A stretch of DNA of 64,000 nucleotides, taken from contig NZ_JABVEC010000038.1 of NCBI RefSeq assembly GCF_014323705.1, positions 1-64,000 of the forward strand, in the 5' to 3' direction. Below are positions 17,572 through 25,466 of this stretch, piece after piece. A model generated the notes under the pieces. That model saw only the letters and a list, made by a program, of their open reading frames with translations, made no database searches and was not told the DNA's origin. This DNA is from Actinomadura alba (GTDB taxonomy: Bacteria > Actinomycetota > Actinomycetes > Streptosporangiales > Streptosporangiaceae). Both the position numbers and the translations under genes were made by a program. The first letter of the stretch is position 1. Every line of letters begins with the position of its first letter.

Positions 17572-18108
17572 ATGCGAACGAACCGAGATCATGCTGAGAC
17601 GGCACCCCGGCTGGGCCGTTACGAGGTCGACGCCGGCCACTCGACCGTCACGTTCCGGACCCGGCACCTGTACGGCCTCGCGCCGGTTCGCGGCACCTTC
17701 GCGATCCGGACCGGGACGATCGACATCACCGAGCCGCTCGCCGACTCGGGCGTCCACGTGGAGATCGAGACGGCGAGCTTCCACACCGGAAATCGGCAGC
17801 GGGACGCCCAGGTGCGCTCGGCGCGCTTCCTCGATGCCGGCCGGTACCCCGTCATGACCTTCGTTTCCGGACGCCTGGACGGTTCCACCCTCACCGGCAC
17901 GTTGACCGTACGCGATGTCGCCCGGCCGGTCAGCCTGTCGATCGAGAGCTCCGTCGTGGCGCCGCGGTCGTTCACTTTGCGCGCCACGACGCGCATCGAC
18001 CGGACCGAGTTCGGGGTGACCGCGTCCCGCGGGCTGACCGGACGTTACCTCGACGTGTCACTGGAGGTCCGATGCGTGAGCGACGTCGGCGGGCTCACGC
18101 ATGCCTGA
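17572..18108 (+). CDS. YceI-family lipocalin-like protein
   Basis: 178-aa YceI domain protein. The characteristic opening GRYEVDAGHSTVTFRTRHL, the central SFHTGNRQRDAQVRS.RF pattern and the RTEFGVT segment near the C-terminus are present. YceI proteins form a beta-barrel that binds polyisoprenoid or other hydrophobic molecules. There is no signal peptide, so this member is cytoplasmic. It is the first gene of the operon and overlaps the ABC ATPase gene by 8 nt, suggesting a role in handling the exported lipid-like compound. Confidence 0.88.
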   Translation: MRTNRDHAETAPRLGRYEVDAGHSTVTFRTRHLYGLAPVRGTFAIRTGTIDITEPLADSGVHVEIETASFHTGNRQRDAQVRSARFLDAGRYPVMTFVSGRLDGSTLTGTLTVRDVARPVSLSIESSVVAPRSFTLRATTRIDRTEFGVTASRGLTGRYLDVSLEVRCVSDVGGLTHA

Positions 18109-19063
18109 CGCGGTCGTGGTGGAGGGGCTGAGCAAGAGGTACGGCGCGGTGGAGGCCGTGCGCGGGGTGAGCTTCACCGTCGGGCACGGAGAGATTTTCG
18201 CGTTGCTCGGTCCGAACGGCGCCGGCAAGACCACCACGCTGGAGATCCTCGAGGGGTTCCGCACGCGTGACGCCGGACGGGTCGAGGTGCTCGGCCGCGA
18301 CCCCGGCGACCGGGCGGAGGGGCGGGCGCTGCGCGAGCGGATCGGGCTGGTGCTGCAGGACATCGCGGTCGAACCGTATCTGACGGTGCGCGAGACGATC
18401 GCACGCGATGCGGGCTACTACCCGTCGCCCCGGGACGTCGACGAGGTCATCCGCTTGGTCGGCCTCGCAGGGCAGGAGAGGCGGAAGGTCAAGGCCTTGT
18501 CCGGCGGTCAGAAGCGGCGCCTGGACCTGGCGCTGGGGGTGATAGGTGACCCGAGCCTGCTGTTCCTCGACGAGCCGACGACCGGGTTCGACCCAAGCGC
18601 GCGCCGCAGCGCGTGGCAGAACGTGCGCGACCTGCGCGACGCGGGGACCACCATCGTGCTCACCACGCACTACATGGACGAAGCGCAGGCGCTGGCCGAC
18701 CGGGTGGCGGTGATCTCCGACGGCGAGATCGTGGCCGAGGGGACACCGTCCACCATCGGCGGACGCGACATCGCCCGGGCCCGGATCCGGTTCGCCCTGC
18801 CGGACGGCTGCTCGGTCGCCGAACTGCCGGTTGCCGGACTGCCGGTCGATGCCGTGCCGGCCGAGGCCGTGCCGGGCGACGGTCTGGTGACCGTGGAGAC
18901 GAGAAAGCCGACGGAAGCGCTGCACGAGCTGACCGGCTGGGCCCTGCGGCACGGCATGGTGCTCGACCGGCTCACGGTCGACCGGCCGAGCCTCGAGGAC
19001 GTCTACCTGCGCCTGACCGAGCACGGCGCACCGGAACACAACACGCGAAGGAGTACGCGGTGA
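18101..19063 (+). CDS. ABC-2 exporter ATP-binding protein
   Basis: 320-aa drug/antibiotic-type ATPase. Walker A GPNGAGKTTT near residue 39, signature LSGGQKRRLDLALG, Walker B LLFLDEPTTGFDP and the H-loop TTHYMDEA are intact. The C-terminal 80 residues are the extension typical of DrrA/CcmA-type subunits. The gene overlaps both yceI upstream and the permease downstream (GTGA). It powers export with the following membrane subunit; control by the adjacent two-component system is likely. Confidence 0.93.
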   Translation: MPDAVVVEGLSKRYGAVEAVRGVSFTVGHGEIFALLGPNGAGKTTTLEILEGFRTRDAGRVEVLGRDPGDRAEGRALRERIGLVLQDIAVEPYLTVRETIARDAGYYPSPRDVDEVIRLVGLAGQERRKVKALSGGQKRRLDLALGVIGDPSLLFLDEPTTGFDPSARRSAWQNVRDLRDAGTTIVLTTHYMDEAQALADRVAVISDGEIVAEGTPSTIGGRDIARARIRFALPDGCSVAELPVAGLPVDAVPAEAVPGDGLVTVETRKPTEALHELTGWALRHGMVLDRLTVDRPSLEDVYLRLTEHGAPEHNTRRSTR

Positions 19064-19848
19064 GCACCGCCACCCACCGGGCCTGGCACCGTGACCTCGC
19101 CCTGTTGTGGCACCAGATCCGGTACGAGCAGCTGTCGTTCTGGCGCAACCCGCAGAGCGCGTTCTTCACGTTCGTGTTCCCGGTCGTGATCATCACGATC
19201 TTCGGTGCGATGTTCGCCGGAGGTGATGAGGACTCGTACTTCTACGGCCTGTCGGCCCTGGAGTACTACGTGCCCACGATCGCAGCCGTGTCCGTGCTGG
19301 GCTCCTGTTACAGCCAGCTCGCGATCGTGCTCGCGATGCGGCGTCAGAACGGGATCCTCAAGCGGGTGCGGGCGACGCCGCTGCCGGCATGGATGTACTT
19401 CCTCGGGCTTCTGGCGCACTGCGTGGTGGTCAGTGTCGTGGACGTCGCCCTCATCGTCGGTGTCGGCGGCCTCTTCGGAGTGCCATTCCCCTCTCCCGCC
19501 CAGCTGCCCGCGATCGCCGTGACCCTTGTGCTCGGAGCGGCCGCTTTCTGCGCGCTGGGCGTCGCGGTGGCCTCCCTGATCCGCAATTCCGAGGCCGCGC
19601 CATCGGTCGTACAGGTCATCCTGTTCCCGCTCGTTTTCATCTCCGGCACGTACTTCCCGATTCACTCCGGCGTGCTGAACCGCATCTCCGGCGCGCTTCC
19701 GGTACGGCCGTTTAACGAGGCCCTTCTCGGGCCCTTCGCCCAGCACACCGGTTTCGACTGGCGCAACCTCGGTGTGCTGCTCGCCTGGGGGGCTGTCGGG
19801 GCAATGGTCGCCGTGCGTCGGTTCCGCTGGGATCCCCGACCGGAATGA
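19060..19848 (+). CDS. ABC-2 type exporter permease
   Basis: 262-aa membrane subunit with six hydrophobic segments, starting at a GTG that overlaps the ATPase stop. The N-terminal WRNPQSAFFTFVFPVVIITIF and the later FPLVFISGTYFPI motif are characteristic of ABC-2 permeases of the DrrB/YadH type. It forms the exporter with the ATPase encoded immediately upstream. Confidence 0.92.
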   Translation: MSTATHRAWHRDLALLWHQIRYEQLSFWRNPQSAFFTFVFPVVIITIFGAMFAGGDEDSYFYGLSALEYYVPTIAAVSVLGSCYSQLAIVLAMRRQNGILKRVRATPLPAWMYFLGLLAHCVVVSVVDVALIVGVGGLFGVPFPSPAQLPAIAVTLVLGAAAFCALGVAVASLIRNSEAAPSVVQVILFPLVFISGTYFPIHSGVLNRISGALPVRPFNEALLGPFAQHTGFDWRNLGVLLAWGAVGAMVAVRRFRWDPRPE

Positions 19849-19934
19849 GAAGTTCCGACTCGGCCCCGCCGTTCCGGGAGGCACTCTAAGATCACCCGTG
19901 TGACGTCCGGTACGGCTGTGACAAGGGGACCGAG

Positions 19935-20759
19935 ATGACAGATGATCTTCAGCGTTCTGTGTCGGCCGGGCAGAGGTCTCCCGCGATCGATGTCGAGACT
20001 CCGCACGCGGCGCGGATCTGGAATTACTGGATGGGCGGTAAGGACAACTACGCCGCTGATCGTGCGGCCGGGGATGCTGTGGCGCAGGTGTATCCGGAAA
20101 TCGTGACGATGGCGCGGGAGTCGCGTCATTTTCTGATCCGGGCTGTGCGGTATCTGGCGGCCGAGGCAGGGGTCCGGCAGTTCCTGGACATCGGCACCGG
20201 TCTGCCGACGATGCAGAACACCCATGAGGTCGCCCAGCAGGTCGCACCGGACTCCAAGATCGTTTATGTCGACAACGATCCGCTGGTGCTGTTGCACGCT
20301 CGTGCTCTGCTGGTCAATACCACCCCTGAGGGGGTGACCACTTATGTGGACGCCGACTACCACGATCCAGAGCAGATCGTCGCCGACGCGGCGAACGTGC
20401 TGAACCTGAACCTGCCGGTCGCGGTCATGTTCATGGGCGTGCTCGGCTACGAGCCCGATTTCGAGCGGATCCGCTCGATTCTGGGCACCGTGATGGCCGC
20501 GGTCCCCTCCGGCAGCCACCTGGTGGCCTGGGACGGCACCGACACCGGCGAGGCCGTGGTCGAGGGCGGTGAGAAGCTCGTGGAGAGCGGCGGCGTCCCC
20601 TACGTGCTCCGCAGCCCCGAACAGCTCGCCCGGTTCTTCGACGGCCTCGAGATGGTCGAGCCCGGCCTGGTGCCCATCCCCGAGTGGCGGCGCGAGATCG
20701 CCGGCATCGGTGCGGCGGAGCGCTTGGACGCCTACGGCGCCGTCGCCCGCAAACCCTGA
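19935..20759 (+). CDS. SAM-dependent methyltransferase, SAV2177/DUF574 family
   Basis: 274-aa class I methyltransferase of an actinomycete-expanded family (Methyltransf_19). Diagnostic segments are HAARIWNYWMGGKDNY near the N-terminus and the SAM-binding FLDIGTGLPT, with VYVDNDPLVL following. GGGGACCGAG precedes the ATG. The reading frame stays open for 24 more codons beyond the TGA at 20757 and encodes a helix-like peptide before a second TGA at 20832. Members of this family are common in these genomes and their substrates are unknown. Confidence 0.9.
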   Translation: MTDDLQRSVSAGQRSPAIDVETPHAARIWNYWMGGKDNYAADRAAGDAVAQVYPEIVTMARESRHFLIRAVRYLAAEAGVRQFLDIGTGLPTMQNTHEVAQQVAPDSKIVYVDNDPLVLLHARALLVNTTPEGVTTYVDADYHDPEQIVADAANVLNLNLPVAVMFMGVLGYEPDFERIRSILGTVMAAVPSGSHLVAWDGTDTGEAVVEGGEKLVESGGVPYVLRSPEQLARFFDGLEMVEPGLVPIPEWRREIAGIGAAERLDAYGAVARKP

Positions 20760-20948
20760 GACGCCGTCAAGTTGGCGGAGCTCCGGGAGCGGCTCGTCGC
20801 GGCGGCCCGCGAGATGGCGGACCGGCTGCGGTGATCACTTGTGTGGTGCCCACCCCGCCGGTGTGAGCGTCACATTCCCTGGCCGGAAGCTGACAGCGTG
20901 TCCTGCCCTCTGGCCACAGGCCCCGTACCGGTGGAACCTCGGAACGTG

Positions 20949-22160
20949 ATGAGCAGCGAGCGCGAGCCGGACCGGGCGCAGGCGGTGGCGGTCGATTTCC
21001 AGCCGGTGAAGTTCACCTCGTCCTGGCGCGAGGAGGCACTGGCCCGGATCTGTGAGTTGCGCGCTCTGACCGGCTCCTTGCGGTTCCGTGAGGGACTGGA
21101 CGCCGAGGCCGCCAAGCTCCTCACCGATGCCGAGACCGAACTCGCGCACGCGCACCAAGCCGCGCAACGGCGGCGGATCGGCGGGGCGCTGACCGGCGCC
21201 GCGGTGCAGCGGGTGCACGCTCATCTCGACGCGGCCGAGGTGCTCGTGCTGCGGGCGGCTCCGCTCGGGTACGTACGTGGCCAGACGGCGGCCCTCGTCG
21301 TCTACATCCGACGTCACCTGCTGCCCAGCGATCCGCGCTGCCAAAGCGCGGAAAAGGTGCTCGAGGCGGAGGGCATCGGCGTGCGGGCGACCGACGTCCC
21401 CGCCGGCGGGGACGCGACGCCCCGTACCGCCGTCGGCACCCGACGCGGGCGCGGTTCCGCGGCCGCCGCCCCGGCCGGCGCCCGGCAGATGTCGCCGGTC
21501 GACCGGGAACGGCTGGTCGCCGCGGTGCAGGGCTCGATGGCCGAGGCCCGCAACGAGCAGATGCGGGTGCGGAGCTTCCGCAACCTCCTGCTGATCTTCG
21601 CGGGCGTGCTCCTCGTGCTGGCGACGGGTGTCTGCGTGATCGGAGTGGCGGCGCCGGAGAAGCTCCCGGTGTGCTTCCATCCGGTGCAGGTCGCACAGTC
21701 CCAGGCCCAAACGCGAAGGATCGTCTGCCCTACGCGGGAGTCCGCGCTCCCGGCGCAGGCGGACGTCGATGACGTGGTCGCCGACACGGTGGACCCATGG
21801 GACGTCCCGCTGATCGAGTTCCTCGGACTCCTCGCCGCGGCCGTCGCCACGGCCACCGCGCTCCGCAAGGTCCGCGGCACGAGCACGCCGTACAGCCTGC
21901 CCGCCGCGCTCGCACTTCTGAAGCTGCCGCTCGGGGCGCTGACCGCGCTGCTCGGCCTGATCCTGATGCGCGGCAACTTCGTCCCGGGGCTGAGCGCGCT
22001 CGACAGCTCGGCCCAGATCATCGGCTGGGCCGTGGTCTTCGGGTACGCACAGCAGGCGTTCACACAGGTCGTCGACCGCAAAGCACAGGACCTGCTGGAG
22101 GACGTCGGTGGTGCCGAGCAGCGAGAGAAACCGGCGGCCGCCGCGCCGCAACGCCAATGA
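20949..22160 (+). CDS. hypothetical membrane protein
   Basis: About 403 aa, unrecognised. The N-terminal half is soluble and helical, rich in Ala/Arg/Glu (ICELRALTGSLRFREGLDAE). One hydrophobic segment is near residues 215-235 (LLLIFAGVLLVLATG), then a loop with two Cys residues, then three more segments to about residue 375. The arrangement suggests a four-helix membrane anchor with a cytoplasmic N-domain. The start is uncertain; ATG at 20949 directly follows a GTG. It converges on the MDR reductase gene. No function is proposed. Confidence 0.65.
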   Translation: MSSEREPDRAQAVAVDFQPVKFTSSWREEALARICELRALTGSLRFREGLDAEAAKLLTDAETELAHAHQAAQRRRIGGALTGAAVQRVHAHLDAAEVLVLRAAPLGYVRGQTAALVVYIRRHLLPSDPRCQSAEKVLEAEGIGVRATDVPAGGDATPRTAVGTRRGRGSAAAAPAGARQMSPVDRERLVAAVQGSMAEARNEQMRVRSFRNLLLIFAGVLLVLATGVCVIGVAAPEKLPVCFHPVQVAQSQAQTRRIVCPTRESALPAQADVDDVVADTVDPWDVPLIEFLGLLAAAVATATALRKVRGTSTPYSLPAALALLKLPLGALTALLGLILMRGNFVPGLSALDSSAQIIGWAVVFGYAQQAFTQVVDRKAQDLLEDVGGAEQREKPAAAAPQRQ

Positions 22161-22224
22161 CCCGGCATCCGGCCCGGCGCCACGTCGACCGCGCCACGGG
22201 AGTCCTCGAGGCGTTGGCACGGTC

Positions 22225-23211
22225 TCAGACCGTGATGACGACCTTTCCCGGGACGTGACCCGCTTCCTGGTATTCGACGGCCGCCGGGATCTCGTCGAAT
22301 GCGAAACGCCGGTCGATGACCGGAGTGATCCTGCCGTCCTCAATGAGCCGCGTCAGCGTCATCAGGTTCTGTTTTTTCTCCTTGCATCGGACCACGTCCG
22401 CCATGGCCAGTCTCTGGGACACGAACGGCGACGCCGCGAGCGACGCGAACACGTGACCTGCGGGTTGTAGCCATCGACCGGCCGGCCCACCGACGGCGAC
22501 GTAGGTCCCTTTGCGTGTCAGCACCCGCCGGCATGCCGATCCCGATCGGCTTCCCGCGACGTCGAGCAGAAGTTCGTAGCGCCGGCCATTCCGCGTGAAG
22601 TCCGCTGTGGTGTAGTCGATGACCTCGGTTGCGCCGAGCGATCGGACCAGGTCCACGTTGCGCGTGCTGCAGACGCCGGTGACCTCCGCGCCGAACGCCC
22701 GGGCGATCTGGACGGCGAACGTACCCACGCCTCCCGAAGCCCCGTTGATGAGGACCTTCTGCCCCGGCTGGATTCGTCCCTGGTCGCGCAGGCCCAGCAG
22801 GGCGGTGTTGGCCGCCAGCGGTACCGCCGCCGCCTGCTCGAACGAGAGGTTCTTCGGTTTCGGTGCCAGTTCGTCTTCCCCGACGCACACGTACTCGGCG
22901 AATCCGCCGTGCTCGAGTTGCGCGAACACCTCGTCGCCGGGACGGAACCCCGTCACGTTCTTGCCGACCGCCTCCACCTCACCCGCCATGTCGGAGCCCA
23001 GGATGCCGAACCTCGGCTTGCGCAGCCCGGGGCCGCCCGGCATCAGCCGCGCGATGTACGGCTCGCCTCTCATGTGGTGCCAGTCATAGGGCTGTACGGA
23101 GGTGGCGCGCACCCGCACCAGCACCTCGTCGTCGCCGGGCACGGGCTTGTCGATGTCGGTGAGATCCAGGACCTCGGGTGAGCCGTACGAGCGCAGGACG
23201 AACGCCTTCAT
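22225..23211 (-). CDS. NAD(P)H quinone oxidoreductase-like MDR enzyme
   Basis: 328-aa medium-chain dehydrogenase/reductase without zinc ligands. The N-terminal catalytic domain (RSYGSPEVLDLTDI) precedes the Rossmann fold with the cofactor loop INGASGGVGTFAVQIARAFG near residue 150. This is the quinone reductase/zeta-crystallin branch, which reduces quinones or enones with NADPH. Start ATG at 23211 has AGGGG six nt upstream. Its promoter holds three copies of the motif also found upstream of the TetR gene, so it is very likely the regulator's target. Confidence 0.9.
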   Translation of the reverse strand: MKAFVLRSYGSPEVLDLTDIDKPVPGDDEVLVRVRATSVQPYDWHHMRGEPYIARLMPGGPGLRKPRFGILGSDMAGEVEAVGKNVTGFRPGDEVFAQLEHGGFAEYVCVGEDELAPKPKNLSFEQAAAVPLAANTALLGLRDQGRIQPGQKVLINGASGGVGTFAVQIARAFGAEVTGVCSTRNVDLVRSLGATEVIDYTTADFTRNGRRYELLLDVAGSRSGSACRRVLTRKGTYVAVGGPAGRWLQPAGHVFASLAASPFVSQRLAMADVVRCKEKKQNLMTLTRLIEDGRITPVIDRRFAFDEIPAAVEYQEAGHVPGKVVITV

Positions 23212-23360
23212 CACATTCCCCTGATCCATCGCGGGTGGCCGGTGTGCATGTGGCAGATGCGGACGAGGTCATTCGCATGATCACCGCACTGCGGACGGAG
23301 CCGGTGATTCGGTCGTGGATACATGGGGCCTCTTCCTCCCTCGCGGAACGCTCTTCGCTT

Positions 23361-23406
23361 TCGTACGCCGTAAGTCGTACGTCGTAAGGTAATCGTACGG
23401 CGTAAG
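23361..23406. promoter_or_regulatory. three operator repeats upstream of the MDR gene
   Basis: Three direct copies of TCGTACGnCGTAAG lie at 23361-23374, 23375-23388 and 23393-23406. Read on the minus strand each is CTTACGnCGTACGA, with a TACnnnGTA dyad at its core. A related copy precedes the TetR gene at 24245-24258. The cluster lies about 150-195 nt upstream of the reductase start, so it is interpreted as a TetR operator array. Confidence 0.7.
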
Positions 23407-23519
23407 GCAGTCAAGGGATGGTGGTGACCAGGTCGTTGCGCGGGTGGTTCAGCAGTCGCCGGTCGTGCCGGCGGGCCCGTTCGTCGTCGCGCGCGATGGA
23501 CGATCGGAAACGGGGGAGG

Positions 23520-24218
23520 TCAGGCCGTCTCGCGTATCCTGTCGAGACCGTCGAGGATCAGATCGAGCCCGAACTCGAACTCGAACTGGTCGTCGCACCA
23601 ACCCAACGTGGAATCGGGGTCGTCATGGGCGACCTCCATCATCATGCCGACGAGGTGGGGGAGTCGGTCGGCCATCTCGAGCATGGCCGCGCCTCCCTCG
23701 TCACCGGCTCCGTCGCTCGGATCGAACAACTCATGGGTGAAACCCAGGGCCCGGCTCCCCAGGGCATGCAGCGCGTGGTGCGCCAGGTCGTTCGAGAAGC
23801 CACCGTCTCGCATGAGCCCGACCAGTGCATCGATGTACTGCACCACCGCCGGGCTCAGGTTGGTGCGCGTGTCGAAGACGCCAGGCGCCCAGGGGTGGCG
23901 AAGGAGGACCTCGCGAGCGGACAGGATCCTCTGGCGCACGGCCTTCTTCCAGTCGGGTCCCTTGGAGGGCGCATCGATCTGGTCGACGACGTCATTGATC
24001 TCCGTGGCGATGACATCGGCGATGCCGTCCAGGACCTCTTCCTTGTTGGCCACGTGGTAGTAGAGGGACATCGCCTCGGCCCCGAGCTCTTCCGCGAGCC
24101 GGCGCATCGTCAGCGACTCGATGCCACCTTGGTCGGCGACGTCGACCGCGGCCCGTAGCACCCGCTCTCTGCTCAACGGGATTCGGGGCTCGGGTTTCCG
24201 CTCGTTTCGGGCGGTCAC
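23520..24218 (-). CDS. TetR family transcriptional regulator
   Basis: 232-aa repressor with an N-terminal HTH (LTMRRLAEELGAEAMSLYYHVANKEEVL, residues about 40-68) and a C-terminal ligand domain of the TetR_C_1 type. GTG start, preceded by GGAGGG. An operator-like copy sits just upstream (24245-24258), and three more copies lie in front of the downstream reductase gene, so it probably represses itself and the reductase until a toxic ligand such as a quinone binds. Confidence 0.9.
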   Translation of the reverse strand: MTARNERKPEPRIPLSRERVLRAAVDVADQGGIESLTMRRLAEELGAEAMSLYYHVANKEEVLDGIADVIATEINDVVDQIDAPSKGPDWKKAVRQRILSAREVLLRHPWAPGVFDTRTNLSPAVVQYIDALVGLMRDGGFSNDLAHHALHALGSRALGFTHELFDPSDGAGDEGGAAMLEMADRLPHLVGMMMEVAHDDPDSTLGWCDDQFEFEFGLDLILDGLDRIRETA

Positions 24219-24244
24219 TTACATCAACCCTCCTCAGCGCCATA

Positions 24245-24258
24245 TCGTACAAGGTAAG
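24245..24258. promoter_or_regulatory. operator copy upstream of the TetR gene
   Basis: TCGTACAAGGTAAG differs from the repeat consensus in the reductase promoter at two defined positions and keeps the TAC/GTA dyad. It lies 27 nt before the GTG start, fitting autoregulation. Confidence 0.6.
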
Positions 24259-24317
24259 TCTGGGCGCAGCGCCGCTGGCCGGCTGAGGTTGATCATGCTT
24301 CGTCCGGGCGCCGATCC

Positions 24318-24896
24318 TCAGGCGGGCGGCCGGGCTGTGCGGGGGCGCATGATGAGCGCGGCGACGTAATACGTGCACGGCCCACGGCCGGGATTGGCGT
24401 AGGCGTGGGTGACGTCGGCGGCGAAGTACGCCGAGTCTCCCTTTTTCAAGTCGACGGACCTGTCCGCGATGGTCAGCCGGAGCGTCCCGGACTCGACGAC
24501 GACGTACTCGTGGGAGCCCGGGGCGTACGCCGGGTACCGGCCGGCGTCGCAGTCCGGCGGCAGGGTGGAGCGGATCCATTCGAAGTTCACGCCGGGCACG
24601 ACCGGTGTGAGGATCACCCTCCGCCACCCGCCGGGTTCATCGACGCTGTCCTGGTCGGCGGCGCGGCGCACGATGATGCGGTTGTCGTCGGGTTGGGCCA
24701 CGAGGTGGGAAAGTGAGACGCCGAGCCCGTCCGCGATGCGGGCGAGCACCAGGACCGTTGGTGCCTTCTGACCGCGCTCGACCGAAGAGAGCATGCTCAC
24801 GCTCACGTCCGCCACCTCGGCCAGCCGCTGAAGCGTCAAGGACTGATCGCGCCGCAATGCGTGGATCCGCCTGCCCAGTGCTTCGAGATCCAACAT
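24318..24896 (-). CDS. XRE-family regulator with C-terminal cupin
   Basis: 192-aa regulator. The HTH_3 domain spans about residues 5-62 (LQRLAEVADVSVSMLSSVERG) and a single cupin follows at about 110-175 (GSHEYVVVESGTLRLTI). This architecture (PuuR/ClgR-like) senses small metabolites through the cupin. The ATG is only a few bases from a TATA-like hexamer and lacks a spaced Shine-Dalgarno, so the mRNA may be leaderless. It is divergent from the acetyltransferase/MFS operon, its likely target. Confidence 0.9.
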   Translation of the reverse strand: MLDLEALGRRIHALRRDQSLTLQRLAEVADVSVSMLSSVERGQKAPTVLVLARIADGLGVSLSHLVAQPDDNRIIVRRAADQDSVDEPGGWRRVILTPVVPGVNFEWIRSTLPPDCDAGRYPAYAPGSHEYVVVESGTLRLTIADRSVDLKKGDSAYFAADVTHAYANPGRGPCTYYVAALIMRPRTARPPA

Positions 24897-24898
24897 TC

Positions 24899-24929
24899 CT
24901 CTATAATGCCACTTATTTTCGCTATAGAG
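24899..24929. promoter_or_regulatory. inverted repeat in the XRE/GNAT divergent promoter
   Basis: CTCTATA (24899-24905) and TATAGAG (24923-24929) form a 7-bp inverted repeat around 17 nt. It fills most of the 45-bp space between the two divergent starts, so one bound protein could control both promoters. Confidence 0.6.
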
Positions 24930-24941
24930 AAATGAGCGTTC

Positions 24942-25466
24942 GTGCCGGTCTCAGAAGCCACGATCCGCCCGGCGACCTCCGCAGACCTCGGGGCCGTGGC
25001 AGACGTCTACGCCCACTACGTCACCCACACCGTGATCACGTTCGAGGAGACCCCGCCGACGGTCGCCGACTGGCAGCGGAGGTTCGACCACTTCGCCGGT
25101 CAGGAGCTCCCCTTCCTGGTCGCCGAGGTGTCCGGCGAGGTCGCCGGGTATGCCCATGCCCGCCCCTGGCGTTCCAAGCCGGCCTACCGGTACACCCTGG
25201 AGGACACGATCTACCTGTCACCTGATCGGGTCGGCCGGGGAGTGGGCAGCGCCCTGCTGGGCGCGTTGCTGACCCGGTGTGCCCAGGCCGGTGCACGGCA
25301 GATGATCGCTGTCATCGCCGACACCGGAAGCGACACGTCGGCCGTTCTCCACCGTCGCTTCGGCTTCAACCATGTGGGCCGGCTCACGAGTGTCGGGTAC
25401 AAGCACGGCCGCTGGATCGACACGCTGCTGATGCAGCGAGTCCTGACCGCGGGCCAGAACGGATGA
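24942..25466 (+). CDS. GNAT N-acetyltransferase, phosphinothricin acetyltransferase-like
   Basis: 174-aa acetyltransferase. Motifs match the Pat/Bar group: an N-terminal IRPATSADLGAVADVYAHYV, the AYRYTLEDTIYLSPD segment and the acetyl-CoA loop RVGRGVGSALL. GTG start. The stop overlaps the start of the MFS gene (ATGA). Together with the exporter it suggests a detoxification or self-resistance pair that acetylates and exports an amino-acid-like toxin. Actual substrate (phosphinothricin, methionine sulfoximine or other) is not determined. Confidence 0.88.
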   Translation: MPVSEATIRPATSADLGAVADVYAHYVTHTVITFEETPPTVADWQRRFDHFAGQELPFLVAEVSGEVAGYAHARPWRSKPAYRYTLEDTIYLSPDRVGRGVGSALLGALLTRCAQAGARQMIAVIADTGSDTSAVLHRRFGFNHVGRLTSVGYKHGRWIDTLLMQRVLTAGQNG

